From Carposina sasakii (lineage: Eukaryota > Arthropoda > Insecta > Lepidoptera > Carposinidae), in assembly GCA_014607495.2 (NCBI GenBank), contig CP053167.1, forward strand, positions 4,650,001 through 4,714,000: a DNA stretch of 64,000 nucleotides, read 5' to 3'. Shown here in pieces: positions 53,231 to 64,000 of the stretch. The number at the start of each line of letters is the position of its first letter. Positions within the stretch are counted from its first letter, which is position 1. The notes under the pieces were generated by a model that was not told the origin of the DNA, ran no database searches, and saw only the letters and a program-made list of their open reading frames with translations. Both the position numbers and the translations under genes were made by a program.

Positions 53231-55700
53231 TTTGTAAATATTTTTTAATTAATACGAGTAGTATCTTAGTACAATTGGTAAAGAAAAGTTATGCAATACT
53301 CTGCAAATTATTGCTTGTACATGGTCGAACGGAGGAACCCTGAATAGATTAGTAACATATCCGCCGGATTAAAGCGGGCCGGGAAACGAAAGACGTATTT
53401 AAACGTTTTAACGAATTCAAACGTGTATTGCTACCGTTTTCTGCTTAGAAAAGTTGTCTATCGTTATTACAATTTCTTGTTTTACTGAGCAAGTCATTGC
53501 TAGTATAGTACCCTCTTCTAAATATAGTGAACTTTTCATAAAAAAAGGGCAAAAGCCAAAACCAAATATAAAGTAGCTTTTTCTCGGTAAGAAAGTCATC
53601 AATTTCTTCGAAGCCACACTTATCAGTGAAACAAGTATGTTTGTGTGTGCACGCGCATGTGATCGTGATCCCCTGACCTTCTCAACGCGGGTTGATAGTT
53701 ATCATTAGAATTATTATAATTACTCATAATTAGATAGACCTACCTTTAAATAGTTTTATGAAAATACTCTCACTAAGTTTTTCAGGTCTCCCTAGAATAG
53801 AACCTTCAGTTGCCTCTATGGTGGCAAGTCTATGAAACTATTATCTGCACTTGAAGAAACTTCATCCTTTGTCCCTTTATATTCACAAATCTGGTCTCTA
53901 TGCCTTTTTGACATATAGACTTTCCATACTGCGTCAAAATCCGAGCTTCATTCGACATCGTTTCAGAAGTGTTTTAATAGCCGCATTTTACCGACTGCAT
54001 GCATACCATTTCTGATGCCACTGCAATCAAGTTTTAATTTTAGTCAATTATCGTAATAATTATCACACTATACAATATACGCACTACATTGCATTCACAC
54101 GTGAAACAAATTATACCCGAAACAGACACACGGATCTACAACAATCAACAATACGGTCGTAAATAACCCGCTGTTCTGACAAATAAATCAAACTTCGCCA
54201 TATAGTTCCCATGTTTACCGGCGTATGCTAATAAGCATGCAAAATATGCCGAAAAGATTCTCATCTCCGCATTCCGCGCATGCTTGTGCGCATATGACGC
54301 CGCCGGCCGGCTTTGGAATTCCCCTGATCGGACAAAAAAGTTGCCATATACAAAATGTTTGTTTATCACAAAGATTATTAATAATATCGAAACCAATTTT
54401 GACGCGGAATGTGTGGCTGGCGCCTGTAGCACGGATTTGTCTTCTTTCTGCGAATTTAAATTTTATTAAAGATTATTTACGATTCGCTTTGCGGGTCAAG
54501 TCTAGGAATCATTGTTGTGGTCAACTCAGAAGCTTGAATTTATGCAAATAAAAATTCGTTGAATCGCGGCGCCAAATTTGCATGTCGCTAAATATTAGAT
54601 TATTATTGTAAGCAAATTAGAATATTGATATTTGACATTTATCAATTCGCGGAATCCTTGAAAAATTTATATTTGGATTACTTATTTAGATTTCAAGATA
54701 CTTCTTAATTTCTAAATTTCTGTTTTATTACGCAATCGGCAACTATTATTTAGGCGATTCTCAATTGATTTACCTTAATATTTGATTCGACGCCTACAAC
54801 CATGTGACCTTTGTAATAAACTAATTTAGAATATCCTAATATGTACTTTGATACTCATATTATGGACATTCCTTGTTTTACTTTAATATATAAAAACAAA
54901 GGTCACATAACAAAAAATGTCCTTCGAAGCTTGTGTATCACCTTAGATAATAAATACATAATTGTATCTTTGTACCAAGTGGAGAATGCAAATTAGTATA
55001 AACAATGTCTAGTCTACTAACGAATTGTTACGAATATGAATAAGCTGAATCGAGCATCAATTTTGAAATATTTCGTTGTGTAAACTCTAGCATAGGATTT
55101 CTGACTTTTGTCTTTCTGTAATGTTCCTCTAATTAGTTTTTTTTTTTTTTGGAAGGACAACTGATTTTCCTACGCCACATGAGCGAGCCGCGGATCTACT
55201 GTTTTAAAACAGATGAATGCAAATCATTAAAACAATCTAGATTACTGCTAATTATTTTAAATATATTGTGGGACTGCTTTTCGAGCACAATAACTATTTT
55301 ATCGCACAAGCAATCAGTACTTTTTCTATTATATACTTAATTATACCGCGATTTAACCCGTGATAAGGTAGCAGAAGAAATCTTACAGACATGGCAAGGG
55401 AAAAATTCACTTTCATTGTACATGGGTAGCTATTGTGCATAATGGCAGTTATTGGTAGTTTTTGCCGCACTCGTAGTCTAATCGTTTATTAATACTACAT
55501 GAGAATTGCCTAGTTTTGTTTGTGTTTAGGTATTGACATTATTTCTAGAAGAGTCTTCAAATGTTTATGTAAACCCGTAAAATTTCCCAGTTTTTCCACT
55601 AATATTACTGTAGATAAAGCTTCTAAAACCTTACCTACATTTAGATTAATGGTGGGTGCTTTATGTTATTTTTAAAATTTTATGACAAGATCGGTAAATT
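53231..55700. other. Non-coding region
   Basis: No supported gene or repeat pair. The short frames at 54145-54551 on both strands overlap each other and show no motifs. Confidence 0.4.
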
Positions 55701-55703
55701 CAT

Positions 55704-55966
55704 TTAACGGTATATACTTCGGAGCTCTAATTCTCCTTTATTGATATTAAAATTTCCAACATTCAAATCACTATCTAACAATGCACCATCATGGAAATCC
55801 TCTCTATCATTATCATTACCGTCACCATCAAGATAGTCCAATAATAACCTGTTAACCGCCTCCATACCATTATCATCTGTGGGCACAGTGGTGCAGTTTT
55901 TCGCAGCAACAATGCGGCGACCTCGACACTGACAATGGAAGTACTTTCCATCTGCTCTCTCCTATA
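55704..55966 (-). CDS. Candidate terminal coding exon, Cys-bearing then acidic
   Basis: On the minus strand an open frame runs from a TAG near 55966 to a TAA at 55704-55706. It reads ADGKYFHCQCRGRRIV, AAKNCTTVPTDDNGMEAV, LLLDYLDGDGNDNDRED and ends ELELRSIYR. The three-Cys basic segment followed by an Asp-rich tail is unlike random translation of this AT-rich region. Possible acceptors (TATAG, GAGCAG) lie at its left boundary in the reading direction. I recognise no family, and no partner exon was found within the window. Confidence 0.25.
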
Positions 55967-58900
55967 GCCGGCGGAAAAGCGTGCTTCTCGTAATTGCAGT
56001 CGAGAAGCGGCTTTGTCTCACTTATGATGTCCCCTGACATAGGCGCTAGTGTATTTGTAACTGTGACGCTGTTTTATTTATTTTCTTTAGTTCCATGAAA
56101 TTTTGCAGCACTTCGTTTTTGAAACAGACATTAGGGTATAATGAGATTCTAGTGGATTTGTCTTTGCGTGTAAAGTTTGGTATTTTTGCAAGACTGAACA
56201 ATTGTGTCAATATGTATTACATAGGTACATATTCATTATATTCGGCAGTACTAAAATTTAGAGATGCTTACTTCTTACAAATTTCTTATGAGTAAAAGCG
56301 TTTTCATCATATATCTACTTTGGCGCTAGGTATAAATATGTAACAGTTGTTACTATTTCTACTAAACAAATAGAAACCATAAAAGTCCACACAAGAGACA
56401 TTCTGTGCGGTCTTACGTGGACTTCCATACTGCTCAATTCATATGTATTACCTTCCCATACTGAATAGTTATTGGAAAGCTTGGGAATGTTTGTTTTATA
56501 TTATCTTTTGCTGTTTCATAGCCTCCCAACAAATGTTAATTATTATAGCAGCGTCAACCATAAAAATAGTTCCCGCGAAATTAGAAATTTTCTCTTCTCT
56601 TAAATTGCATATTATAACGAGGCATATCACTTATGAATGCTTGCTCTAAACGCCCGGATGCATTACTTAGCGTCATTAACTTACCTTAGCTTATTAAAGC
56701 GTCTGTTTTTCTCTTATTAAACCTAATATAACCGGATTTCAGTATGAAGGTATGATATCTTTAAGTTCTCGACAAATTGTCGCTTTTTGTTAAGAACGTG
56801 TGAAATGTTGGAGTCTGTTGTGGAATTTAATGTTTTCAAATGGCATGATGTCGTCTGTAACTTGTCTGTTGATTTTCGTTTAGTCTTCACTATCTTTGCT
56901 TGTATGGTTATGTTTCTTGGATCAGTTTTCCACCTAATATTATAAATAAAAAATGACAGTTTATTCGTTACATCGACACGCTTTATTTACTCAACCAATG
57001 AATCTTCTTAAAATATTGCATTCATATTGTTAGGAGTAGTTAGGTAGTACATAGGATATATTCTGTAGTCCACGCGGAAGCTTTACTTTTATAAGTTTGC
57101 CACTATCTTGCCGTAGTCATGATGTAGTGTAATTCTAGACGGCACCTTCTATACTAATGAAAACGTGTATCTACCGTAAATCGGTGTCTATAAAACCTAG
57201 TTTTGTATTTTCGCGCATACAAAGTATATTAGGGCGTATATTTCGACACCCAATCAGCCGATCAGTACTGGTTCCAAAACTAATGGTATGTTATACCCGG
57301 TGCAATCTGCACCGCACGGGGTTGTTGCAGCTGCGCCGTGTGCAATCAATGGTTTTCCGTGACGTGCCAATTTGTAGCTGTGTGTTTTCCCCTTATCTTG
57401 TTAACTGTCGATAGGATTGGTACATGTTAAGGGCTGTCAGATGTTTGGTATATAAAATCCTATAAGTCACGTGGACTTTACTAGAATACAGGTGATGAGC
57501 TAGCAAAATGTCACTGATATTTATTTTTGATACTAAATTTTAACAAACGTGGAGAAGAGACGTCATATATTACTCTTTTGTTTAGGTATTTTATGATTGG
57601 GACCAATGTGATATACAAAAGTTACGTTAGTTTCATATAGCCAACTTAACAATAACAAACTATAGTAGTAGTAGTAGTATCATTGACGTTTGCAAAATAT
57701 TACCAACAATGTCCAGAATTGTAAGTATACAAACAATGTTAGAATCAATAAATCTGCACGCCAAAGTAAATGTGCATCGATCGAAAACGAAAAACAAGTT
57801 TTAGTATTTACTCGAAAGATGTAATAAATGAATCAGGTTTTTTTATTGCTTTGTATCTTCGAAATCGAAGAATATGTTATGTAATTTATTGTTAAGTTTC
57901 AAATTAAGTTTTTACTACCTATACATGTAGGTACATTCGTAGTACGTTCATGTTCCCTGTCATCATTAAATATGTTTTAGAACCACCCGCCACGACCGTG
58001 ATCATATTTTACTCTTCGATCTATGGAAAACCCAATTGAAAGCCTGTATGTTCAGACTTTTTTATATATCTTAAAACAGTCGTGACTAGACCAGAACTCT
58101 ACAACGTTAATTGTGCTTTGATGGCTTATAATAAACTGTGTAGCTAAATTGCTATAAGTCGTTTTATTGTAACTCAATACGCATTTAATTCGACAATACT
58201 GGCCAATAAGTGTAAAGGTCAATAGCGATTGTATAATAGTTAACTATGCTATATCTAGTTCTCGCACGGAAACTGTACACGGAATCGTACTAGTAAACCC
58301 CTTCGCACATTACTTAACTAGGTGATTGAAGACTGTTTCAATCTTACAATTCTTACCTGAAGTTTCGTTATTTTTAGCAGTTTTATAGCCTCGAACCAGG
58401 AAAACATATTGTACTTATAAGCTACCGCATTACATTTCTGAAAACCGATTTGAGTTGGCATAAGTATATATCTGTCTTCTAAAACATCGTTAAATAATTT
58501 AAGTTACAATACAATTGTTAAACTAACGCAGATCCTAGTGAGCAAAGTAAACGTGCCGTGGTAGCGGATATATTTTCTCACTAAGGGCGAATTTTCCCAG
58601 TAGTCAGGTATCTAACATAACCTATCTGAAAGATAAAGTAATGCTGTCGCAATCTGGATCAAGTTTTAGAGACAATATAGATGCTGTCTTATGGTCGGAT
58701 AGACCAAATAGAAAAATCAAAAATCTACTTCTGGGACAACATTTGACAGCATTCCTTAGCTTGAATATGACAGAAAAAAGAAAGAACGTAAACATTTATA
58801 TCTCGCGATAAAAAAATTAGACCGAGACATCCATAAAATAATCTATATGGCAGAAAACGTTGTCTCAAGCAATAATCTGAACTCTGAATGTGTCAAGGGC

Positions 58901-59786
58901 CTTACTCGGACACGTATGATTGAATTAAAAATGCATTAGAAAAATCATTTCACGGCCGTAGATTGTGGTCTTGTAAAGTTTGGCGTGTGATTGCCTTTGG
59001 TTACAGCTATTGACAAATTTTATACAATTCGTTGCAGTTATGTATGACACGATAACTATAATAATATGACATGATTGAGTTAAAAAATTATCATGGTACG
59101 GATAGGTACTGCATGTATTGACAACGAATGTGGGTGGATACAGGGCAATATAAATACCAAAGAAGTGTTTGAAGGGTGATACATAACGCTAGAGACCATA
59201 CATTGCTCGTGACCAAATAAATAAATATTGCCCAAAAATTAAAATCGCTTTCCAGCTAATTTACTTTATTGGATGTATGGAGCACGTACTTCTGGTAAAC
59301 GGTGGTAACATTAAAAACACTGTATTTTAATAGCAGTCAAAAACTTTGTTTCGGTTGTTCCCATGGTCTACACTACACAAATTAACTAGTATATCATAGT
59401 CGAGGTCATTGTCATACATTACATGCCCTGCCCATGTCATGACTGGTTTCGGTATAACAATACCGATACCGCCTTTTGTTTGTATCTTAATAGGTCGTTA
59501 TAGCTACTTGCTTGTGTTTACGATGTTCCTGATATAGTTCGCCCACAGTAGACGGCGCTATTTACATTAAAGCCGCTTTATGTAGGTTGCCATTGTGGGT
59601 TATTAAAGTTGTATAAATTGTGATTTTATTCGTGCGTAATGACTTTATTTGCGTCGGAATTATGTGCGTGTTAATTTTCAAATTTGGTAAAATAAAAAAC
59701 ATGTACCTATGTTTATGTTGCGTAACGAACATAACATACTCAGCTGTGGTCCCCGAATGGGGTAGGTAGGTATGCAGGATCATAAA
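55967..59786. other. Non-coding region
   Basis: An (AGT)n run lies at 57664-57679. A stretch near 58583-58640 resembles 15726-15790. No gene was recognised. Confidence 0.4.
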
Positions 59787-59838
59787 GGATATACGACAGC
59801 CACGTTTAGCATAGCGGGGACAGATGTTAATTATTAGT

Positions 59839-60036
59839 GACTAGTGGACGCCCGCGACTCCGTCCGCGTGGACTGTAGAAAAAACAAAATGTCGAAATTA
59901 TCCGGGATAAAAACATTTTCCCGGGATAAAAAGTAGCCTATATGTTAAGTGGGACCTGTCACAATATATTCCTGAAAACTGCATCGAAATCGGTCCAGCC
60001 GTTTCTGAGATTAGCGTGCACAAACATCGATCCGTT
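59839..60036 (+). repeat. Family B repeat, truncated copy
   Basis: Closely matches the first two-thirds of 51172-51514 (ctagtggacgcccgcgactc to gcgtgcacaaac), then jumps to tccgttaca. It is preceded by a dispersed phrase, agccacgtttagcatagcgg, also seen in diverged form near 32200. Confidence 0.7.
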
Positions 60037-60725
60037 ACAATTTATGGCCTGAGAGTATGCCCGGGTTCCTTAACTTAGTTTAATAATAAATTCATGACTC
60101 CGCGTATCCGTAGTCTGCACATAAATGTACCCCAAATTCGCACGTAAACTTGTCGACCTACAACATTACAACACAAATATCAAAAGACACGCGATTTCCC
60201 GGGTCTCTTCAAATTATGAGCTGCCAGCTCGTCCATTACCCTTTGACCAACAAGCGTAGCCGCTGGTGCTAGCGCGGTGTCAAGTTCACGGCTAGGCTGC
60301 GCCTGCGCCACATTCACAGCCCGCATTGGGCCCACTGACCGCGATATCTGATGACTTGTATGCGAAGATTTGTTGTAGTATTGTTCGTATGTCTTTTAAT
60401 TTGTCTTATAGCCTTTGCTGTCAACATTTAGAAATATTTGCTAAATGTCTTCTGGTTTTTTTATAGGTACAATAAAAAATGGGCTTCACCTGCATCAACT
60501 GCATCTTACGACATGTAGGTATGTAACGACATTTATACATGTCGTCAGAGTCGACTGAGGAACTCGGAACATTCTCTCACTTGACTCTGGATTATTTCCA
60601 GCTGGCTGTGTGATCTCCTTTATAATCCTGCAGTACTGACTCCCCCATGTTGGGAATACAACTGTGATAACTATATACTATAGTATAGTATGTATTCAAA
60701 ACAACGTTTTCCGGAATCCTGTTGA

Positions 60726-60970
60726 CATGAACGTATAAAGAATAACGGACAGAGTGTTGTCCATACACAGAGTGAGACATTAATAGTAAGCTCGGTAACG
60801 ATATTCAATGGAGTAGGGATGTGTTATGACGCGTTATCCACCCACACATAAAAACCATAGTAAGCTCGGCGCCTACTAGAAAATACGCACACATGGGCAA
60901 CGCGCCGCCATTTCGGTGCTTCAATCTGTGCATTGACAGCATTACGTCCGTTGTTCATTATACGTTCATG
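60726..60970 (+). mobile_element. hAT-like MITE, family F, copy 3
   Basis: Ends CATGAACG and CGTTCATG, flanked by cctgttga (60718-60725) and cctattga (60971-60978), matching at 7 of 8. Same orientation as 16356-16579. Confidence 0.88.
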
Positions 60971-60978
60971 CCTATTGA

Positions 60979-63900
60979 TAATAAAGTCTACTTTTCATAG
61001 CTAGTACTCGTACCACCCAATCTGAGGTACAATTCGACGATTCAATTCGTACATGGCCGTCGAATTTGACACCAGCTCTAAGTGATTATGTTTTTGATAA
61101 TCTTTATCTAAGAGACTCCCTATCTGGTAATACTACTTGTGTACTGTCCGCAAGTTCACGGCTATACCACAATGGCATACTCTGACGACTGTTGGACCCA
61201 GTGACCGAGTCCGACATTCTTGACGCTCCCATTTAGGGCTTACTAGGTTTCATTGTGGTTTCTTAGTTAATTCTAGAAGGTTTATTGGACAGTATTAGGT
61301 ATTGAGTGTCATAAACGGCCATTTCCATTGGTTAAAATAAAAGAGATCAAATTCGCTGATTGAAATATAAAAACAATCTGAAGATTTATGTCGATGTAGA
61401 AATTTATCACAAATAAATAAATGAAAGTTTCCCTTGTGGTGGCATGGATATATATGCCTTTACAAAAAACTGTCTATGTCTTAATCACTTTGGTTACAGT
61501 TGCCAATGCTAAGAAAAAACAAGACGCTACTGCTTATAAATATTTTTATTCTCTACGACCATATTAGTCAAATATTTTGGCTACAGCTTAAGTGGGCTTT
61601 ACTTCCATAGGCTTATCGTAAACAAGTTATGCGAGTGAATCACCGTTGCGTTGAGAAGGCTGACCGCTGCGCGGGCGCATCCGTGGATCCGGTCAAGTTC
61701 AGGGCGAGCTATACTTGAAAGTTAATGGTTATTGCGTATTCTCCTTTTGGATCTTATTCTACATCTCGACTATTTGACAAGATATAAGTGTACATAAGTT
61801 TTACCTGTTCATGTATTATCGTATCCCATTTTAGGCATTTCGTTATGCCTATACTTTAGTTTGTGATGTTAGGCCTTGTAGATTTAAGACGCATAGAGTT
61901 TCCTTGTCTCTTGTCTCCTTTAGGATGTAAACTTTTTGACAGTGCCTGTCTTGGCAAAATTTTGCATTTGTTAGGATATTTTTTTATGTTTATACTAAAA
62001 AAGATATCTTATGTTGCTGCTATATTGTTGCTCATGTTATAATAATTATAACACGATAAGTATTGTTAATTATATACTCATTGTCAACGTAATCTCATGT
62101 TGTATGTGGCATTGCAATAGTATTCTATAAATAGGAAGTAATTTACGATGTTACCTATAAGGTCATTGTCGGTAATAGAAGCAGGTAAAATTATTATTAA
62201 AGCAGCTATGTGTCTTATTAATATGATTTTTCTTTAGTTGCCGGATCTAAGGTTAAGGAAATAGAAACATTGTTTTATAAGATATTCCTATGGAATTCTT
62301 TACCGGTCGCTAGATTATTGGATTTGTGCCCGAAAAGCAGCCATAGGCTAATGATTTAACACGCTTATATAGGTATCTTAATTACGAAATTATCTTAGGA
62401 TAAAAACAGTTTCGCCACAATCACGTGTTTTTGTGTGTTCGGTACTTTTTGTAATACATATGTGTATTCTGACTGAATAAACTTTCTCCAATATTTCCTC
62501 CAAGCCTTTTTTCATTACGTTTTATAAGCGAGTAACTTTAATAGGGGCAATTCAATTACCTCTTTCTCATCTAATGAAAGTGTAGTATGATTAACGATAC
62601 ACGGCTTGGCAGGTGCTAGAGGGCTGAATGAATAACTCAAGGAGTAATGCATGAATTGACGGCAATTTATAATACTTACATTGCTGTTTTTTTTTGCACA
62701 TTCTGTAATTTGCAGATTTTGTTGTCATAACATTTAAAATCCAACACAATCTTCGTACCATTTTTCCCTTGATGGAAATTTGAACTTCCGAACAGTAATG
62801 CCTGATACAATTAAATATTATGTAGATACGATCTGTCCTTGATTTTTGTAGTGTTGTAATTTCGTACTGAATTGTTTGATCCTTTGTTTCAAGGCATTTT
62901 ATTAGCTCTGGTAAATCAATGTACAAGCAAATAATAGTATTGTTATGTGTGACTGTGGCTACGACGAATTTCTACTTTACCTGAAATAGAATTTTCAAGG
63001 TTTCTGGATTAATCCAATAATGCTATAAATTGATTTTCTCAGAACTGAACTGCTACTTGATTGCATCATGTTACAATATACGTATTAATTTGTTTCGAAG
63101 TATGCTTATAATTTACCTATGTAGGTGTGTATTGTAACATTAGTGGGAAGGGTGCTCCAGGCCTTCCCATCGAAGATTTAATCGGCTACGCATTACAATC
63201 TTTCAGGCTACCTCCTACGCAATATTCATTCTTGGATTGAATGATATTTATTTTATTTGTGAATGGTTTTTTTTTTTAGCTTTTTGGGCATATGACTGAT
63301 AGGCTCATAGGTAATGAAACGTGGTGTGTAATAATTTGCACATCTCTGCCCAGCCTCTTTGGGAGTTATGAAACTTTTCATCATAACCTAAAGAGGGGTA
63401 TGTACTCACACACAACTCACGAATTGTATATAACCTTGCCACGTAGATAAGTAAACTATACAATATGCCCAGTGTTCTATGACTAAACTATAAACGGTTG
63501 TGAAATTTTAATATAACACTAGTTTCGCCGCGTGGAACGTTATATGACTAATAAGTGCCATCTATCTTACTCAATCCAGTCGAAAAGTATCGACATAGAA
63601 TTGGAGTGCTGTCAATTAATTATAGACAAATAATTTGCAATAAAATAAAATTGCGACTATAATTAAAGAAAGCTATCCTAAAGTTGGACCATGCTCACAA
63701 ACGGTTAAGTTTTAGGAGTCCATCGCGGACAAACATCGTGACAGGAAGATAACGCTAATAAAATCAAAAATTATATTGTGCAACAGGCCAGAAACATTAA
63801 ACATCACAAACTTTTGACGGAAGTAAATGGAAACTTGTGCGAGCACATAGTACTTATGGCAATTTATTTGCATTCGACGTAGACGCTAGAGCCACCAATA

Positions 63901-64000
63901 TATGTGCAGAATAGCTTGGGACCCTGTACGTGACTACATTTGACCAGTTTTAGAACTGGGCGACAACCTTTCGACCCACTTTTGGGCGGCTGTCGATACC
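60979..64000. other. Non-coding region to window end
   Basis: No supported gene. A short hairpin lies at 63353-63397 (arms cctctttgg and aaagagg with gttatgaaa inside). A minus-strand frame at 62591-62926 has no recognisable domain and may be transposon debris. Confidence 0.4.

Overview
The window is nuclear DNA from an insect, almost certainly a moth or butterfly. It is AT-rich, its genes are split by GT-AG introns, and it carries interspersed repeats that I recognise as typical of Lepidoptera: a repeat ending near the phrase cctacgtccagcagtggact, RTE-like tails, and short TTAGG runs. Genes crowd into the first 30 kb. The last 34 kb is nearly gene-free.

Layout: (1) 1-1883, minus strand: first coding exons of a Gln-rich transcription factor, best read as NF-YA, running off the left edge, with four CCAAT boxes upstream at 3.32-3.44 kb. 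(2) 2.1-6.7 kb: stacked DNA transposons, including a 2.1-kb hAT-like element with a second hAT-like element nested in it. (3) 6886-8266, plus: an unnamed three-exon gene with a possible interrupted NTF2-like fold. (4) 12335-13006, minus: an intronless type II membrane coiled-coil protein (GOLM-like). Its start codon lies about 630 bp head-to-head from (5) 13638-23482, plus: ten exons of NAA15, the NatA auxiliary subunit. Its introns are full of repeats, including a dead mariner (maT-like) copy. The C-terminal third of NAA15 is not visible. (6) 25997-29284, minus: a 1095-residue secreted Pro/Thr-rich protein coded in one large exon. (7) 29.3-64 kb: mostly non-coding, with MITEs, a 2.2-kb non-autonomous LTR retrotransposon (45509-47730), a tRNA-derived SINE, a candidate first exon or promoter near 40.2-40.3 kb, a possible recursive splice site near 36.1 kb and a candidate Cys-bearing terminal exon near 55.7-56.0 kb.

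The host genes are mainly housekeeping (transcription, co-translational N-terminal acetylation, Golgi membrane) plus one extracellular matrix or cuticle-type protein. They do not form a pathway; only the GOLM-like/NAA15 pair is close enough to suggest a shared promoter. The richest content is the mobile-element record. Several families have exact termini and target-site duplications: hAT-type with 8 bp, PIF/Harbinger-type with TTA, and Tc1/mariner-type with TA. I found no single new defence or metabolic system. The best leads are the CCAAT cluster upstream of a CCAAT-factor gene, the gag-like orphan ORF in the LTR element, the perfect-arm hairpin at 24.56-24.95 kb, the copied exon fragment beside the hAT element, and the recursive-splice candidate.
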